64,000 nt of DNA from Mycobacterium sp. GA-1285 (GCF_001499905.1 NZ_LQIS01000014.1:44419-108418), one strand, 5' to 3'; shown: positions 33,606 through 43,528, counted from the first letter of the stretch. Notes: generated from the sequence alone by a model not told the origin. A program made the numbers and translations.

Positions 33606-34405
33606 GCAGACTGCTCGGCCTGCTCGAGTTGCGCGCGGGCCCCGAAACGGACAGCTGGATCGGCCCGGCGAGTGGCCCGGTAGGTAAGCGCGCCTACGGC
33701 GGACAGTTCGTCGCGCAGAGTCTGGCCGCCGCCTGCCGCACCGTCGACGCGGACCGGTTGCCGACGAATCTGCACCTGCAGTTCCTGCGCGGTGGAGAGG
33801 CCGGCGACGACGTCGAGTACACCGTCGCGCGCGTCTTCGACGGCCGAACCTCCTCGGCGCGCCGTGTCGAATCACGGCAGGAGACAAGGCTTTTGACGAC
33901 AGCCACAGTGTCGTTCGCGGTGCCCGCCCGCGGTCCGGAGCACGGACGCCGACTCGCCCCGCTCTACGATCCGGAGTCGTTGCCCCGCACGGGTCCTGCC
34001 GGGCCTGCACCCTCGATGCCGCTCGAGGAACTGGATATCAGGATCGTCGACGACAGCTCGTCGGGCGAGTTCGTCCGCCGGCTCTGGTGGCGCGCCACAG
34101 TGCCGCTTCCTGACGATCCGATCCTGCACACCCTGATCTCGGCCTACGTGTGCGACGTGTACATGATCGATCCCGCGCTCCAGGTCCACGGACATTCGAT
34201 GCGGGCGCGAACACACCGCAGCGGCACCACGGATTCGTCGATCTGGTTTCACCAACCGGTGTTCGCCGACCAGTGGAATCTGCTGGAGTCGACATCGCCC
34301 GCCGCCGCGCGAGGCAGGGGCGTCGTGACGGGAAACCTGATCCGCGCCGACGGCGTCATCGTCGCCACGCTGGCGCAGGAAGGCCTCATCGCGGAGCGGG
34401 AGTGA
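33602..34405 (+). CDS. acyl-CoA thioesterase, TesB-like double hotdog
   Basis: The 267-residue protein has the TesB-type pattern: GKRAYGGQFVAQSLAAACRTV near the N-terminus and HSMRARTHRSGTTDSSIWFHQPV in the second hotdog domain. Such enzymes release fatty acids from CoA. It overlaps the CoA-transferase gene upstream and converges with the fusion gene at 34386 (20-base overlap). Confidence 0.85.
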   Translation: MSRLLGLLELRAGPETDSWIGPASGPVGKRAYGGQFVAQSLAAACRTVDADRLPTNLHLQFLRGGEAGDDVEYTVARVFDGRTSSARRVESRQETRLLTTATVSFAVPARGPEHGRRLAPLYDPESLPRTGPAGPAPSMPLEELDIRIVDDSSSGEFVRRLWWRATVPLPDDPILHTLISAYVCDVYMIDPALQVHGHSMRARTHRSGTTDSSIWFHQPVFADQWNLLESTSPAAARGRGVVTGNLIRADGVIVATLAQEGLIAERE

Positions 34406-36881
34406 GCTCGGCCGAACTCTGCCCGCGTCGTATCCGCAACCGCCGACGCACCATGGTCACCAGATAGGTGAGCAGGATGCCGACGGCCAGCGAGGCGATC
34501 ACTCCGACGGCGGGGTGGCCCGGGAACATCGCATACACCTGGTAGTGGACCAGGTAGGTGTACAGCGAGGCTTCCGCGAGAACACCGGCCACCACGGTCA
34601 GTACCGCGGGGCAGCGAAGGCTCGGCAGCCAGAGAATCAGGGCCAGACCGCCGAACACCAGAAGCTCTCGCAGCGTGCTGTCGAAGTAGCCGTGCAGCGC
34701 CACCACCAGAACCACCGTCAGCAGCACACGCTGCAGGGTCGTGCCGGCCTTGGAAGCCGCCCAGCCGATGGCGAAGAACCAGAACGCGAGCATCGTGAAC
34801 CAGGCATCCCGGCCCATCTCCAGCCCGAGCACGTCATAGCGCAACGCCAACCCGCCCACCAAGAAGGCCACGGCGACCGCGAACGGACGCCGACGCTCGA
34901 CCCGGTCCATCGCCGGTATGCAGAACAGCAGCGCCAGCGCGACGAGCGTCCACACCAGGATCTCCACGAACCACAGGCGGCCGGCGGTCATGCTGTCGTG
35001 TGGACCGAGAATCTTGTTGGCCAGCAACAGGTTCGTCCACGTGTAATCCGACGTCCACAGCAGGGCGACGCTCACCCACAGCATCGAAGGCACTGCGATC
35101 CAGCCGATGGTGTTGCGCAGGTGACGCACCCGCTTGGTGCGTGACACCGGTGTCAGGCAGAACCGGCCGAAGTTGTATCCGGCGATGCCGAGCAGCAGAT
35201 GGGCGCCACCCCACAGCTCGAACAACTCGGCGTGCGAACCGACGATCAGGATGATCGCTACGGCTCGCAACGCCACACTGGTCTCCAGCGTCGCATCCCA
35301 CAGCCGCCACCGGGTCCGCGGCCGCTTCACCAGTCTTTCGAGTTCGCGAAGCGGGCGCTGCTGCCAACCGGTGGGCAGCTGCCCCAGTGCGCGCTCCAGT
35401 CGCACGGACATCGCCACGTAGGACAGCGAATTCCCGCCGAGGTCGACGAAGCTCGCGTCCGGGTCGATGGCCGTCGGGTCGAGTTGCAGCACGTCGGCGA
35501 ACACCCCGCGCAGGTCGGTGCTCGTCGTCGCGTCGCGGCCTCGTGCGAGGTCACGGACGGTCCGGTAATCGGGTTTGCCGGATGCCAGCAGCGGCAGTTC
35601 GTCCACCGTGACTGCACGCACGGCCGACGTCGGCACGCCGGCGGTCTCGGCCGCGATGCGCTGGATGTCGCGTTCGCCGTGCGTGCCCGCCGCCGCGACG
35701 ACGAGGCGGTCGTCGTCGTTGGTGCAGAATGCGGTGATTCCGCGGGTGCTCAATGCGGACTCGATGCGTTGGAGATCGATGCGCAAGCCGTACATCTTGA
35801 CGAACCGGCTGGTGCGACCGACGATTTCGTAGAGGCCGTCGGGGGCGCGGCGCGCGAGGTCACCGGTGTGCAGCGATTCGACGGTCTTGTCGAGGGCGAG
35901 GTCGGCTGGGCCGTGGGCGTAGCCCATCATCACGTTGGGTCCGCGGTAGACGAGCTCGCCGACGGCATCGTCGGACCAGTCATCGGTCAATTCGATCGTG
36001 AACGAACCGCCGGGTATCGGACGGCCGATGGCCTCCGGCCGTGACAGTGCCAGCTCCGGTGGCAGATAAGCCATTCGGGCGGTCGCCTCGGTGGCCCCGT
36101 ACATGACGAACAATTGCCAGCCGTCGTTTCGGGCCCGCTCTGCGAATCGTCGGACGCGCTCGGGAGGCATGCGCCCGCCCGCCTGCGTCACATACCGCAG
36201 ATCCGGCAGGTCTATCGCATCGAAGTTCATCCGCTCGAGCAGTTCGAACGTATAGGGCACTCCGGCGAACGAGGTGCCGCGGTGGCGACGGAACAGCTCC
36301 CAGAACCGCTCGTCGGTCACCGAGAGATCCGTGAGAATGAGGCCGGCGCCGCGGAGCAGGTGGCTGTTGACGACCGAGAGCCCATAGCAGTACGACATCG
36401 GCAGTGTGGTTGCCGCACGGTCGGTTTCGCGGATATCGAGGTAGTCAGCGATGGCGCGGGCATTCGACAGCAGGTTGTCGCGGGAGAGCCGGACCAGCTT
36501 CGGTGATCCGGTGGTGCCGGACGTCGACATCAGCATCGCCAGGTCGTCGTGGAGGCGGTGCCCGCCGGCTCGGCGTCGATGGTGGATCACGCCGTCACCG
36601 ACCACGGTGTCGGGTTCGTAGGTGCGCACGATCGTCGAATGCTCCCGTCCGGCCGGCACCGGAAGCACGACATGTCGGCCGGCGAGTGCGGCGAGATAGT
36701 GCACCAGAGTGTCGATGTCGTTGCGGGTTTCGAGCAGCACCAGGCGTCTGTTGTCGCCGAGCTCGAGCATCGCGTCCGCGACTCGGTCAGCCAACGCGGC
36801 GTAGGTCACGCGCCGCGTGTCGGCATGCACTGCGACGTTGTCGCCGTAACCGCGCAGATGGTCGATCAAACGGTTGATCAC
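34386..36881 (-). CDS. adenylation - carrier - membrane acyltransferase fusion protein
   Basis: The 831-residue protein joins three parts. Residues 1-450 form an acyl/amino-acid adenylation domain (phosphate loop STSGTTGSPK at 119-128, YGATEA at 261, catalytic Lys 436 in ASGKPDYR). Residues about 455-520 form a carrier domain with phosphopantetheine site Ser485 (LGGNSLSY). Residues about 535-820 form an acyltransferase-3-type membrane domain with the conserved His at 550 (GSHAELFELWGG) and about ten hydrophobic segments. An activated acid would be loaded on the carrier and moved to an acceptor at the membrane. GTG 36881 overlaps the upstream ATPase stop, so it is the last gene of the iron-transporter operon. 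Acid and acceptor are unknown. Confidence 0.82.
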   Translation of the reverse strand: MINRLIDHLRGYGDNVAVHADTRRVTYAALADRVADAMLELGDNRRLVLLETRNDIDTLVHYLAALAGRHVVLPVPAGREHSTIVRTYEPDTVVGDGVIHHRRRAGGHRLHDDLAMLMSTSGTTGSPKLVRLSRDNLLSNARAIADYLDIRETDRAATTLPMSYCYGLSVVNSHLLRGAGLILTDLSVTDERFWELFRRHRGTSFAGVPYTFELLERMNFDAIDLPDLRYVTQAGGRMPPERVRRFAERARNDGWQLFVMYGATEATARMAYLPPELALSRPEAIGRPIPGGSFTIELTDDWSDDAVGELVYRGPNVMMGYAHGPADLALDKTVESLHTGDLARRAPDGLYEIVGRTSRFVKMYGLRIDLQRIESALSTRGITAFCTNDDDRLVVAAAGTHGERDIQRIAAETAGVPTSAVRAVTVDELPLLASGKPDYRTVRDLARGRDATTSTDLRGVFADVLQLDPTAIDPDASFVDLGGNSLSYVAMSVRLERALGQLPTGWQQRPLRELERLVKRPRTRWRLWDATLETSVALRAVAIILIVGSHAELFELWGGAHLLLGIAGYNFGRFCLTPVSRTKRVRHLRNTIGWIAVPSMLWVSVALLWTSDYTWTNLLLANKILGPHDSMTAGRLWFVEILVWTLVALALLFCIPAMDRVERRRPFAVAVAFLVGGLALRYDVLGLEMGRDAWFTMLAFWFFAIGWAASKAGTTLQRVLLTVVLVVALHGYFDSTLRELLVFGGLALILWLPSLRCPAVLTVVAGVLAEASLYTYLVHYQVYAMFPGHPAVGVIASLAVGILLTYLVTMVRRRLRIRRGQSSAELTPAPR

Positions 36882-37924
36882 AGCGCGACTCCGCTTCCGG
36901 CCACCTGGATGTGGACCTTCGCGTCGATGTGCGGCGGGTCGATGCTGGGCTGACGCACGATGATCGGGTCCGCGTCGCCTGCGAGGTCGACGGTCAACAG
37001 CACGTCGTGGCCCAGGAACTCGACGGCCAGCACGGTACCGACACCCTCGAGCCGCTCGGTGTCGGAAACCACCGTCGCGACGAGCTGTTCGGGTCGCAGA
37101 AGCAGCGTCGCCGGGCCGGTCGGGGGAGCACCTTCTTGCACGGGGATTCGTCCCAGCACGCACTCGGCGACGCCGTCGGCGACCGTGCACGAAAGGGACA
37201 CGCAGTCGCCGAGAAATGCGGCGGTGAAATGGTCGGCCGGATGCCGGTACACGTGCTGCGGCGGTCCGACCTGAGTGAACCGGCCGGCACGCATGACCGC
37301 GACCTGATCCGCGATCGACAGCGCCTCTTCCTGATCGTGGGTGACCAGCAGTGTGGTGACGCCGGTGTCGACCAGCAGACGGACGACGGCTTTTCGTGTG
37401 GACGCGCGCAGACCGGTGTCGAGTGCGCTGAACGGTTCGTCGAGCAGCATCACGACGGGTTCGCGGGCGAGCGCCCGTGCGAGGGCCACCCGCTGCTGCT
37501 GGCCACCCGACAGTTCGTGTGGTCGACGTGAAGCGAAAGAGGGGTCCAGTGAGACCGTCTCGAGCAATTCGCCGACCCGGGAGCGGGTCTCGGCCCTGCG
37601 AAGTGATCCGTTCAGGCCGTACGCGATGTTCTGTCCCACCGTCAGATGTGGGAACAGTGCGCCGTCCTGGGCGACGTAACCGACCGCGCGCCGGTGCGGT
37701 GCGACGGCAGTGCCGGGACCCGCGACCTGGCGACCGGCGATGACGATGGTCCCGTCGTCCGGTGTCTCGAAGCCGGCGATCAGCCGAAGCAGCGTGGTCT
37801 TGCCGCACCCCGATGCCCCGACGACCGCGGTGATGGTGCCCGCCTGCATTTCCAGGTCGATATGGTCCAGGACCAGGTGACCGTCGAAAGCCTTGGACAG
37901 GCCGTGTGTTTGGAGAACGTTCAC
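36878..37924 (-). CDS. fbpC: ABC transporter ATPase, FbpC-like (ferric iron)
   Basis: The 348-residue ATPase has Walker A GASGCGKTT (about 36-44), the signature LSGGQQQR, Walker B VMLLDEPFSALD and a C-terminal TOBE-like region. Together with the fused permease and the iron-type binding protein it forms an Fbp/AfuABC-type Fe3+ importer. GTG 37924 overlaps the permease stop (GTGA). Confidence 0.88.
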   Translation of the reverse strand: MNVLQTHGLSKAFDGHLVLDHIDLEMQAGTITAVVGASGCGKTTLLRLIAGFETPDDGTIVIAGRQVAGPGTAVAPHRRAVGYVAQDGALFPHLTVGQNIAYGLNGSLRRAETRSRVGELLETVSLDPSFASRRPHELSGGQQQRVALARALAREPVVMLLDEPFSALDTGLRASTRKAVVRLLVDTGVTTLLVTHDQEEALSIADQVAVMRAGRFTQVGPPQHVYRHPADHFTAAFLGDCVSLSCTVADGVAECVLGRIPVQEGAPPTGPATLLLRPEQLVATVVSDTERLEGVGTVLAVEFLGHDVLLTVDLAGDADPIIVRQPSIDPPHIDAKVHIQVAGSGVAL

Positions 37925-39501
37925 AGTGCCGCCGCCTTCGTCGACTGCCGATACAGCAGCAATGTCACCGGTACGGCGAGGAGCACGAGCACCAGCGCAT
38001 AGGGTGCCGCCGCCGCGTAGTCGAGTTCACTGGAGAACGACCAGAACATCATCGCCAGTGTTCGAGTTCCGGTGGGCGCGAGAAGCAGGGTGGCGGTCAG
38101 TTCGGTTGCCACCGCCACGAATACCAGCGAGGCGCCGGCCGCCGCGGCGGGGGCGGTCAGCCGCAGCGTCACCCGGAAGAACGTCGCAGTCGGCGAACTG
38201 CCCAGCGACCGGGCCGCCTCCTCCAGGCTCGGCGGGACCTGGGCGAGGCCGGCCCGGACGTTGACGAGCGCGCGGGGCATGAACAACAGGACGTAGGCGA
38301 ACACGATCAGTGCCAGGCTCTGGTAGAGCGGACGTACGAAGTGAATGCTGACCGTCACCAGGGCCAGTGCGGTGACGATACCGGGCAGCGAACTGGTCAC
38401 GTAGTTCGCACCTTCGACGACACGAGCCAGCACGCCGGTGGAGCGTACCGCCACCCAAGCGACCGGGAACGCGAGCACCGTCGTGACAACCGCTGCGGCC
38501 GAAGCCAATCCGACGGTCTGGCCCAGCGCCGACAGGATGTCGTCGACGGCCCAGACGTCGGCGCCCCCCAGCCACAGCCACCGCATGATCGTCGCGATCG
38601 GCACCCCGATGGCCAGCACGGCCAGCGCCGTCACCGCGAGAATCGCCGGAATCCTGCTGTGGCGCAGCTGGATCGGTGTGCTCGCGCGTGGAGCACCCGA
38701 TCCGATCCTGGCGAACCGGGCATTGCCCCGCGCGGCCGCCTCGGCGACCAGCAATGCCAGGCACAGCAGCACGAGCACACCCGCCAGCATGCTGCCTGCC
38801 GCTCCGTCGAAGGTGGCTTGGAACTGCTGGAAGATCGCGACGGTGAAGGTGTCGAACCGCAACATGGCGAATGCGCCGAACTCCGCGAGAAGATGCAATC
38901 CGACCAACAGCGAACCCCCGAGGATGGCAAGTCGCAGTTGGGGAAGCGTGACGCGTAAGAACACGCCCGCCGAGCCGGATCCCAGCGCGCGGGCCGATTC
39001 CTCGACGGCGGGATCGAGCCGTCGCAGCGTCGCGGCGACCGGCAGGTACATGAACGGGAAGTAGGACAGGGTGGTGACCAGCACGCCCGCCGTCAGGCCC
39101 TGCAGCGAAGGGATCACCCCGACCCAGGCGTAACTGTTGACGAACGCTGGAACGGCCAGCGGCGCAACGAAAAGCGGTCGCCAGAACCTCCGGCCGGGAA
39201 GGTCCGTCCGCTCCACCAGCCACGCCGCGCCGACGCCGATCACCACACACAGCGGAACCGTGATCAGAACCAGGGCGACCGTGTTGACGAGCAGTTCAGC
39301 GACGCGTGGGCGCACGACGAGCTCGTACGCCCGCGTCCATCCCACCGAGACCGTCGCCCACGCCACGTATCCCAGCGGAATGCACGTCGCGGCGACGAGG
39401 ACCGCAACCGTGGCCGAGACCAGTGGGCCGGGGCGGACCGTCTTGTCCGACCGCGACACCGGTGCCGCGGGTGGGGGGACGGGAGGAGCGGCGGCGACCA
39501 C
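37921..39501 (-). CDS. fbpB: ABC transporter permease, FbpB-like, two permease domains in one chain
   Basis: The 526-residue protein has about twelve hydrophobic segments in two similar halves. Each half has a permease coupling loop: EESARALGSGSAGVFLRVTLP and EEAARSLGSSPTATFFRVTLR. This doubled arrangement is typical of FbpB. GTG 39501 follows the stop of the binding protein gene directly, so the genes are co-translated. Confidence 0.9.
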   Translation of the reverse strand: MVAAAPPVPPPAAPVSRSDKTVRPGPLVSATVAVLVAATCIPLGYVAWATVSVGWTRAYELVVRPRVAELLVNTVALVLITVPLCVVIGVGAAWLVERTDLPGRRFWRPLFVAPLAVPAFVNSYAWVGVIPSLQGLTAGVLVTTLSYFPFMYLPVAATLRRLDPAVEESARALGSGSAGVFLRVTLPQLRLAILGGSLLVGLHLLAEFGAFAMLRFDTFTVAIFQQFQATFDGAAGSMLAGVLVLLCLALLVAEAAARGNARFARIGSGAPRASTPIQLRHSRIPAILAVTALAVLAIGVPIATIMRWLWLGGADVWAVDDILSALGQTVGLASAAAVVTTVLAFPVAWVAVRSTGVLARVVEGANYVTSSLPGIVTALALVTVSIHFVRPLYQSLALIVFAYVLLFMPRALVNVRAGLAQVPPSLEEAARSLGSSPTATFFRVTLRLTAPAAAAGASLVFVAVATELTATLLLAPTGTRTLAMMFWSFSSELDYAAAAPYALVLVLLAVPVTLLLYRQSTKAAAL

Positions 39502-40518
39502 CTACAGCAAGCCGGCTTTCGTCATCAGATCGGTCACCTTCTGGGCGTCCAGGTTCGACGGGTCGACGTTGGGCGCCTGCAGTGTGTCCAGCGGGGGCAG
39601 GGCGGGATTCGCGGGCACGCCGCTGGCGACGGGATATTCGAACGACGTCCCCTTCTCGAGCACTTCCTGGCCGGCCTTGCCGGTGACGAACCGGATGAAC
39701 TGCTGGGCCTCGTCCATGCGGTCGGTCGAGGCGAGCACGCCACCGCCGGACAGGCTGACGAACGCACCGGGATCCTCGTTCTTGAAGTAGTGCAGAGCGG
39801 TATTGCCGCTCATCTCTTTGGTTTTCGCCTGATCGCGGAACCAGTAGTAGTGGTAGATCACCCCGCCGTCGACTTCACCGGCGTTGACGGCCTTGAGCGT
39901 GGCGATGTTGTCGCTGTAGAGCTTGGCGTTGGCCTTCATCGCGGCCAGCCACTGTCCGGTCGCGGGCTCACCCTTCAGCTCGAGCAGCGCCGAGACGATC
40001 GCCTGGAAATCGGCCTTGGTCGGCGGGGCTCCCCAGCGGCCGTTCCACTCCGGCCGCTGCAGGTCGAGCAATGACTTCGGCAACTGATCGGGCTGCAGCC
40101 TCGAGGTGTTGTAGACGAACACGGTGCTGCGCGCGGCAACCCCGGTCCACTTGCCGGTTCCCGGACGGTACTGCGGCGGCACCTGGTCGAGCGTTTCGGG
40201 CGCCAGGTCGGCGAACAGTCCGGCGCGCTCGACCGCGGCCATCGCCGGGGAGTTCTCCGTCAGGAACACGTCGGCCGGCGATGCGCTTCCTTCGGCCACG
40301 AGCTGGTTGCCGAGTTCGGTGTCACCGCCTTGGCGGTAGGTCACCTTGATCCCGGTCTCCTCGGTGAAGGCGTCGATCCATTCCTTTGTCAGCGACTCGT
40401 GCTGGGCGTTGTAGACCAGCAACTCGTCGCTCTGGCCGGAATCCGAGCAGGCCGCGGCGCCGGCCGCCAGGGCGAGCGTTGACAGGAGGGCGGCGATCCG
40501 CCTCCGCCGTGGTCGCAT
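39502..40518 (-). CDS. fbpA: iron ABC transporter substrate-binding lipoprotein, FbpA-like
   Basis: The 338-residue protein has a lipoprotein signal (Arg-rich start, hydrophobic stretch, lipobox AAAC with Cys about residue 24). Family motifs are LLVYNAQHE, TYRQGGDTEL, FLTENSPA and the Tyr pair in IYHYYW that fits Fe3+ ligands of FbpA proteins. It is the first gene of the operon. The ATG 40518 lies 44 bases downstream of the IdeR-type box, so expression should rise under iron limitation. Confidence 0.9.
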   Translation of the reverse strand: MRPRRRRIAALLSTLALAAGAAACSDSGQSDELLVYNAQHESLTKEWIDAFTEETGIKVTYRQGGDTELGNQLVAEGSASPADVFLTENSPAMAAVERAGLFADLAPETLDQVPPQYRPGTGKWTGVAARSTVFVYNTSRLQPDQLPKSLLDLQRPEWNGRWGAPPTKADFQAIVSALLELKGEPATGQWLAAMKANAKLYSDNIATLKAVNAGEVDGGVIYHYYWFRDQAKTKEMSGNTALHYFKNEDPGAFVSLSGGGVLASTDRMDEAQQFIRFVTGKAGQEVLEKGTSFEYPVASGVPANPALPPLDTLQAPNVDPSNLDAQKVTDLMTKAGLL

Positions 40519-40561
40519 TCAGGGGATCCTTTCGCGGTATGTGCAGGTCAGGCCGCAGTCT

Positions 40562-40580
40562 TTAGCTGAGGTTTACCTAA
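40562..40580. promoter_or_regulatory. IdeR-type iron box
   Basis: TTAGCTGAGGTTTACCTAA matches 15 of 19 bases of the well-known mycobacterial IdeR consensus TTAGGTTAGGCTAACCTAA, with both outer halves (TTAG ... ACCTAA) intact. It lies 43-62 bases upstream of the FbpA-like start on the minus strand, the expected position for repression by Fe-loaded IdeR. Confidence 0.8.
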
Positions 40581-40691
40581 CGAACATACCCTGCCCGCGT
40601 GGCCGCTCACAGTTTGCCGAGGATTTCAGCGGTATACCGCTGCTTGCACCCGGGAGAGAGGTGCCGACGGTTCGAGGCGATGGGCGAATCG

Positions 40692-41510
40692 TCACATCCG
40701 CCCGGATCGGGCGCGTACGAAGTTGTAGACGCCGAAGGCGGCGATGCCGATCGCGGCGAGTATGAGAAGGAACTTGCCGAACGGCGCTTGTCCGAGCGTC
40801 TTGACCGCCGCGTCGAGTCCGGACGCCTTGGCGGGATCGGCCTGCAGGGTGGCCACCAAGACGAGCACGCCCGCGCCCGCGAGTACCAGTCCCTTGGCGG
40901 TGTAGCCGGCGATGCCCACTGCGGTGACGCCGGTGCCCCCGGAAGCGCGCAGATCTTTGAAGAACCGCTTCGTGACGCCCTTGTAGACGTGGTAGCCGCC
41001 GACGCCGATCAAGCCCAGCCCGACCGCGATCAATATGGCTTTGCCCCAACTGGATTGCATCATCTGCGCGGAAAGGCCGGCGTTCTGTTGAGAACTCTGC
41101 TGGCCGCTGCCCATGGCGAAGCGGGCCGCCGAGAACGCGATCGCGAAGTTGACGGCGGCCAGCCCGAGCGACTTGGCTCGCTTCCAGGCCGGAGTGTCGT
41201 CTCGGAAGCGGCCCGAACCCTCACCCGGCCTCGGGCCGACGATCGCCTCGGCGACGCGCCACAGTCCGAGCGCGAGCAATCCGGCGGCGACAACCCACAG
41301 GAGCACTGCGCCGCCCGTCTGCTGCGCCAAGGTCGCCAGCGCCCCCGATTGGTCGGCGCTGCCGCCGGAACCCAACGCGATGCGCAGGATCAAATAGCCG
41401 ACGAGCAGATGGAGCACACCGCTGACCGCGAAACCGGCACGTGCGGTGTATTCGAACGCATCGCTGTCGGTCGCCCGGTCGGCGACTCCGTGTAACGAGT
41501 TGTCGGTCAT
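40692..41510 (-). CDS. DUF1206 family membrane protein
   Basis: The 272-residue protein has about six membrane segments in three similar pairs (YTARAGFAVSGVLHLLVGYLIL, AKSLGLAAVNFAIAFSAARFA, IAGYTAKGLVLAGAGVLVLV), as in DUF1206 proteins. Function is unknown. The ATG at 41510 is preferred over an upstream in-frame start at 41657, because that one overlaps the divergent yraN gene. It is not part of the Fbp operon: the gap of 173 bases to the FbpA start holds the iron box. Confidence 0.83.
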   Translation of the reverse strand: MTDNSLHGVADRATDSDAFEYTARAGFAVSGVLHLLVGYLILRIALGSGGSADQSGALATLAQQTGGAVLLWVVAAGLLALGLWRVAEAIVGPRPGEGSGRFRDDTPAWKRAKSLGLAAVNFAIAFSAARFAMGSGQQSSQQNAGLSAQMMQSSWGKAILIAVGLGLIGVGGYHVYKGVTKRFFKDLRASGGTGVTAVGIAGYTAKGLVLAGAGVLVLVATLQADPAKASGLDAAVKTLGQAPFGKFLLILAAIGIAAFGVYNFVRARSGRM

Positions 41511-41647
41511 GCCGGCGTGTACCCCGTCTTTGACGTCGGCGAAACGGCGTGGGCCCGAGCTGTGGATGAAGTTCGGGTTGGGGATAACTGGTCGCCGCGG
41601 ACCCAGGACGCCGCTGATGTGTCGGTCACCTGCTCGACGGTGAAGCC

Positions 41648-42016
41648 ATGGACTCATGGACTCGCGCCGAGATCGGTGCCCTGGGAGAGCAACTCGCGGT
41701 CGACCACCTGCAGTCGCTGGGGCTGCGGGTGCTGGAGCGCAACTGGCGGTGCCGGTACGGCGAGCTGGACGTGATCGCCGCCGACGACACGTCCCGTGCT
41801 GCGGTCTTCGTGGAGGTGAAGACCCGCACCAGCGAGCGGTTCGGCGGGGTCGAGGAGGCGGTGACCCCGCAGAAGGTGCGCCGGTTGCGGCGGCTCGCCG
41901 GGTTGTGGCTGGCCGCCCAGGAGACGGGATGGTCGCAGGTGCGCATCGACGTCGTCGGGGTGCGGATCGGCAGGCACCGCACCCCGGAGATCATCCACCT
42001 CGAGGCGGTGGGGTAG
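41648..42016 (+). CDS. YraN family (UPF0102) nuclease-like protein
   Basis: The 122-residue protein has the UPF0102 pattern (ALGEQLAVDHLQSLG, RNWRCRYGELDVIA, FVEVKTR), including the E-x-D and ExK residues of the endonuclease-like fold. It is the Rv2898c position in the conserved yraN-yifB-dprA order. The stop is directly followed by the next ATG (42017). Confidence 0.92.
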   Translation: MDSWTRAEIGALGEQLAVDHLQSLGLRVLERNWRCRYGELDVIAADDTSRAAVFVEVKTRTSERFGGVEEAVTPQKVRRLRRLAGLWLAAQETGWSQVRIDVVGVRIGRHRTPEIIHLEAVG

Positions 42017-43528
42017 ATGGCGCTGGGACGGGCGTACTCGGTGGCGGTGACCGCGCTCGACGGTCAGATCGTCGAGATCGAGGCTTATATCGGCTCTGGT
42101 CTGCCGAGCGTCCATCTGGTCGGTCTGCCGGACGCGGCACTCCAGGAGTCGCGCGACCGGGTGCGCGCCGCGATCACGAACTCCAATTACGACTGGCCGA
42201 TGACCAGGCTGACGATGGCGCTCTCACCAGCGACGCTGCCCAAGGTCGGGTCGGTCTACGACCTCGCGTTGGCGTTGTCGGTGTTGTCGGCCGGCGCAGG
42301 AGAACAGTGGCCACGGCTCGAAAAGACCGTGCTGCTCGGTGAATTGGCCCTCGACGGCCGAGTTCGTCCCGTCAAGGGCATCCTGCCCGCTGTGTTGGCC
42401 GCCAAGCGGGAAGGCTGGCCGGCGGCCGTCGTGCCTTCCGGCAACCTCCCCGAGGCCAGCCTGGTGGACGGTATCGAGGTATGGGGAGTCCGCACGCTGG
42501 GCGAGTTGAAGTCGTGGATCGAAGGCAAGCAGCGTCTCGAACCCCGCATCGCGTCTCCGTCGTCGCCACCGGCACCCGTCGCCGACCTCACTGACGTGGT
42601 CGGCCAGAGCGAGGCCAGGTACGCCGTCGAGGTCGCGGCGGCCGGCGGTCATCACCTCATGCTGACCGGACCACCAGGGGTTGGTAAAACGATGCTGGCC
42701 CAACGTCTTCCGGGATTGTTGCCGTCACTGTCGGAAAGCGAGGCGCTGGAGGTCACCGCGATCTACTCGGTGGCGGGCCTGCTCGCGGACGATGCCCCGT
42801 TGATCACCCGGCCGCCCTTCGTCGCCCCGCATCACACGTCGAGCGTGGCCGCGATGGTCGGCGGCGGTTCGGGGATGGCGCGCCCGGGTGCGGTCAGCCG
42901 GGCACACCGTGGCGTGCTGTTCCTCGACGAGTGTGCCGAGATCGGCAGCAGCGTGCTCGAGGCATTGCGTACTCCGTTGGAGGACGGCGAGATCCGCCTC
43001 GCCCGCCGTGACGGCGTCGCCCGATATCCGGCGCGGTTCCAGCTCGTCCTGGCCGCGAACCCGTGTCCGTGCGCCCGTCCCGACCCACGGGACTGTGTAT
43101 GTAGCGGCCATGAGAAGCGACGCTACCTCGGTAAGCTCTCCGGTCCGCTGCTCGACCGGGTCGACCTGCACGTGAGGATGCACTCGCTACGGGCGGGCGC
43201 GATCGTCGCCAAGGACGGCGAATCCACCGAACTGGTGCGCGAACGGGTGGCCGCGGCACGGGCGGCCGCCGCCGAGCGGTGGCGGCCCTACGGGATCGGC
43301 ACCAATGTGGAGGTCAGCGGCTCGTTGCTTCGGCGCAGGTTTCGACTGCCCCCTACGGTGATGAAACCGTTCGAGGCGGCGCTGAATCGCGGGACGCTCA
43401 GCGCCCGCGGAATGGACCGAACGCTGCGGGTCGCGTGGACGCTGAGTGACCTTGCGGGCCGGACATCGCCGGTTCTCGACGACGTCACCACTGCGTTGAG
43501 TTTCCGACCGGCCGGAGGTGTGCCGTGA
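42017..43528 (+). CDS. YifB/ComM family Mg-chelatase-like AAA+ ATPase
   Basis: The 503-residue protein has an N-terminal Lon-substrate-like domain (VEIEAYIGSGLPSVHLVGLPD), Walker A GPPGVGKT (about residues 216-223), the Walker B-type block VLFLDECAEI, and a C-terminal chelatase-like domain. ComM promotes DNA branch migration in natural transformation. It overlaps dprA (GTGA at 43525-43528). Confidence 0.93.
   Translation: MALGRAYSVAVTALDGQIVEIEAYIGSGLPSVHLVGLPDAALQESRDRVRAAITNSNYDWPMTRLTMALSPATLPKVGSVYDLALALSVLSAGAGEQWPRLEKTVLLGELALDGRVRPVKGILPAVLAAKREGWPAAVVPSGNLPEASLVDGIEVWGVRTLGELKSWIEGKQRLEPRIASPSSPPAPVADLTDVVGQSEARYAVEVAAAGGHHLMLTGPPGVGKTMLAQRLPGLLPSLSESEALEVTAIYSVAGLLADDAPLITRPPFVAPHHTSSVAAMVGGGSGMARPGAVSRAHRGVLFLDECAEIGSSVLEALRTPLEDGEIRLARRDGVARYPARFQLVLAANPCPCARPDPRDCVCSGHEKRRYLGKLSGPLLDRVDLHVRMHSLRAGAIVAKDGESTELVRERVAAARAAAAERWRPYGIGTNVEVSGSLLRRRFRLPPTVMKPFEAALNRGTLSARGMDRTLRVAWTLSDLAGRTSPVLDDVTTALSFRPAGGVP

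Noticed and set aside
36882..37808. 309-codon upstream extension of the fusion protein
   Set aside because: It runs inside fbpC in another frame and has shadow composition; GTG 36881 overlapping the fbpC stop is the natural start.
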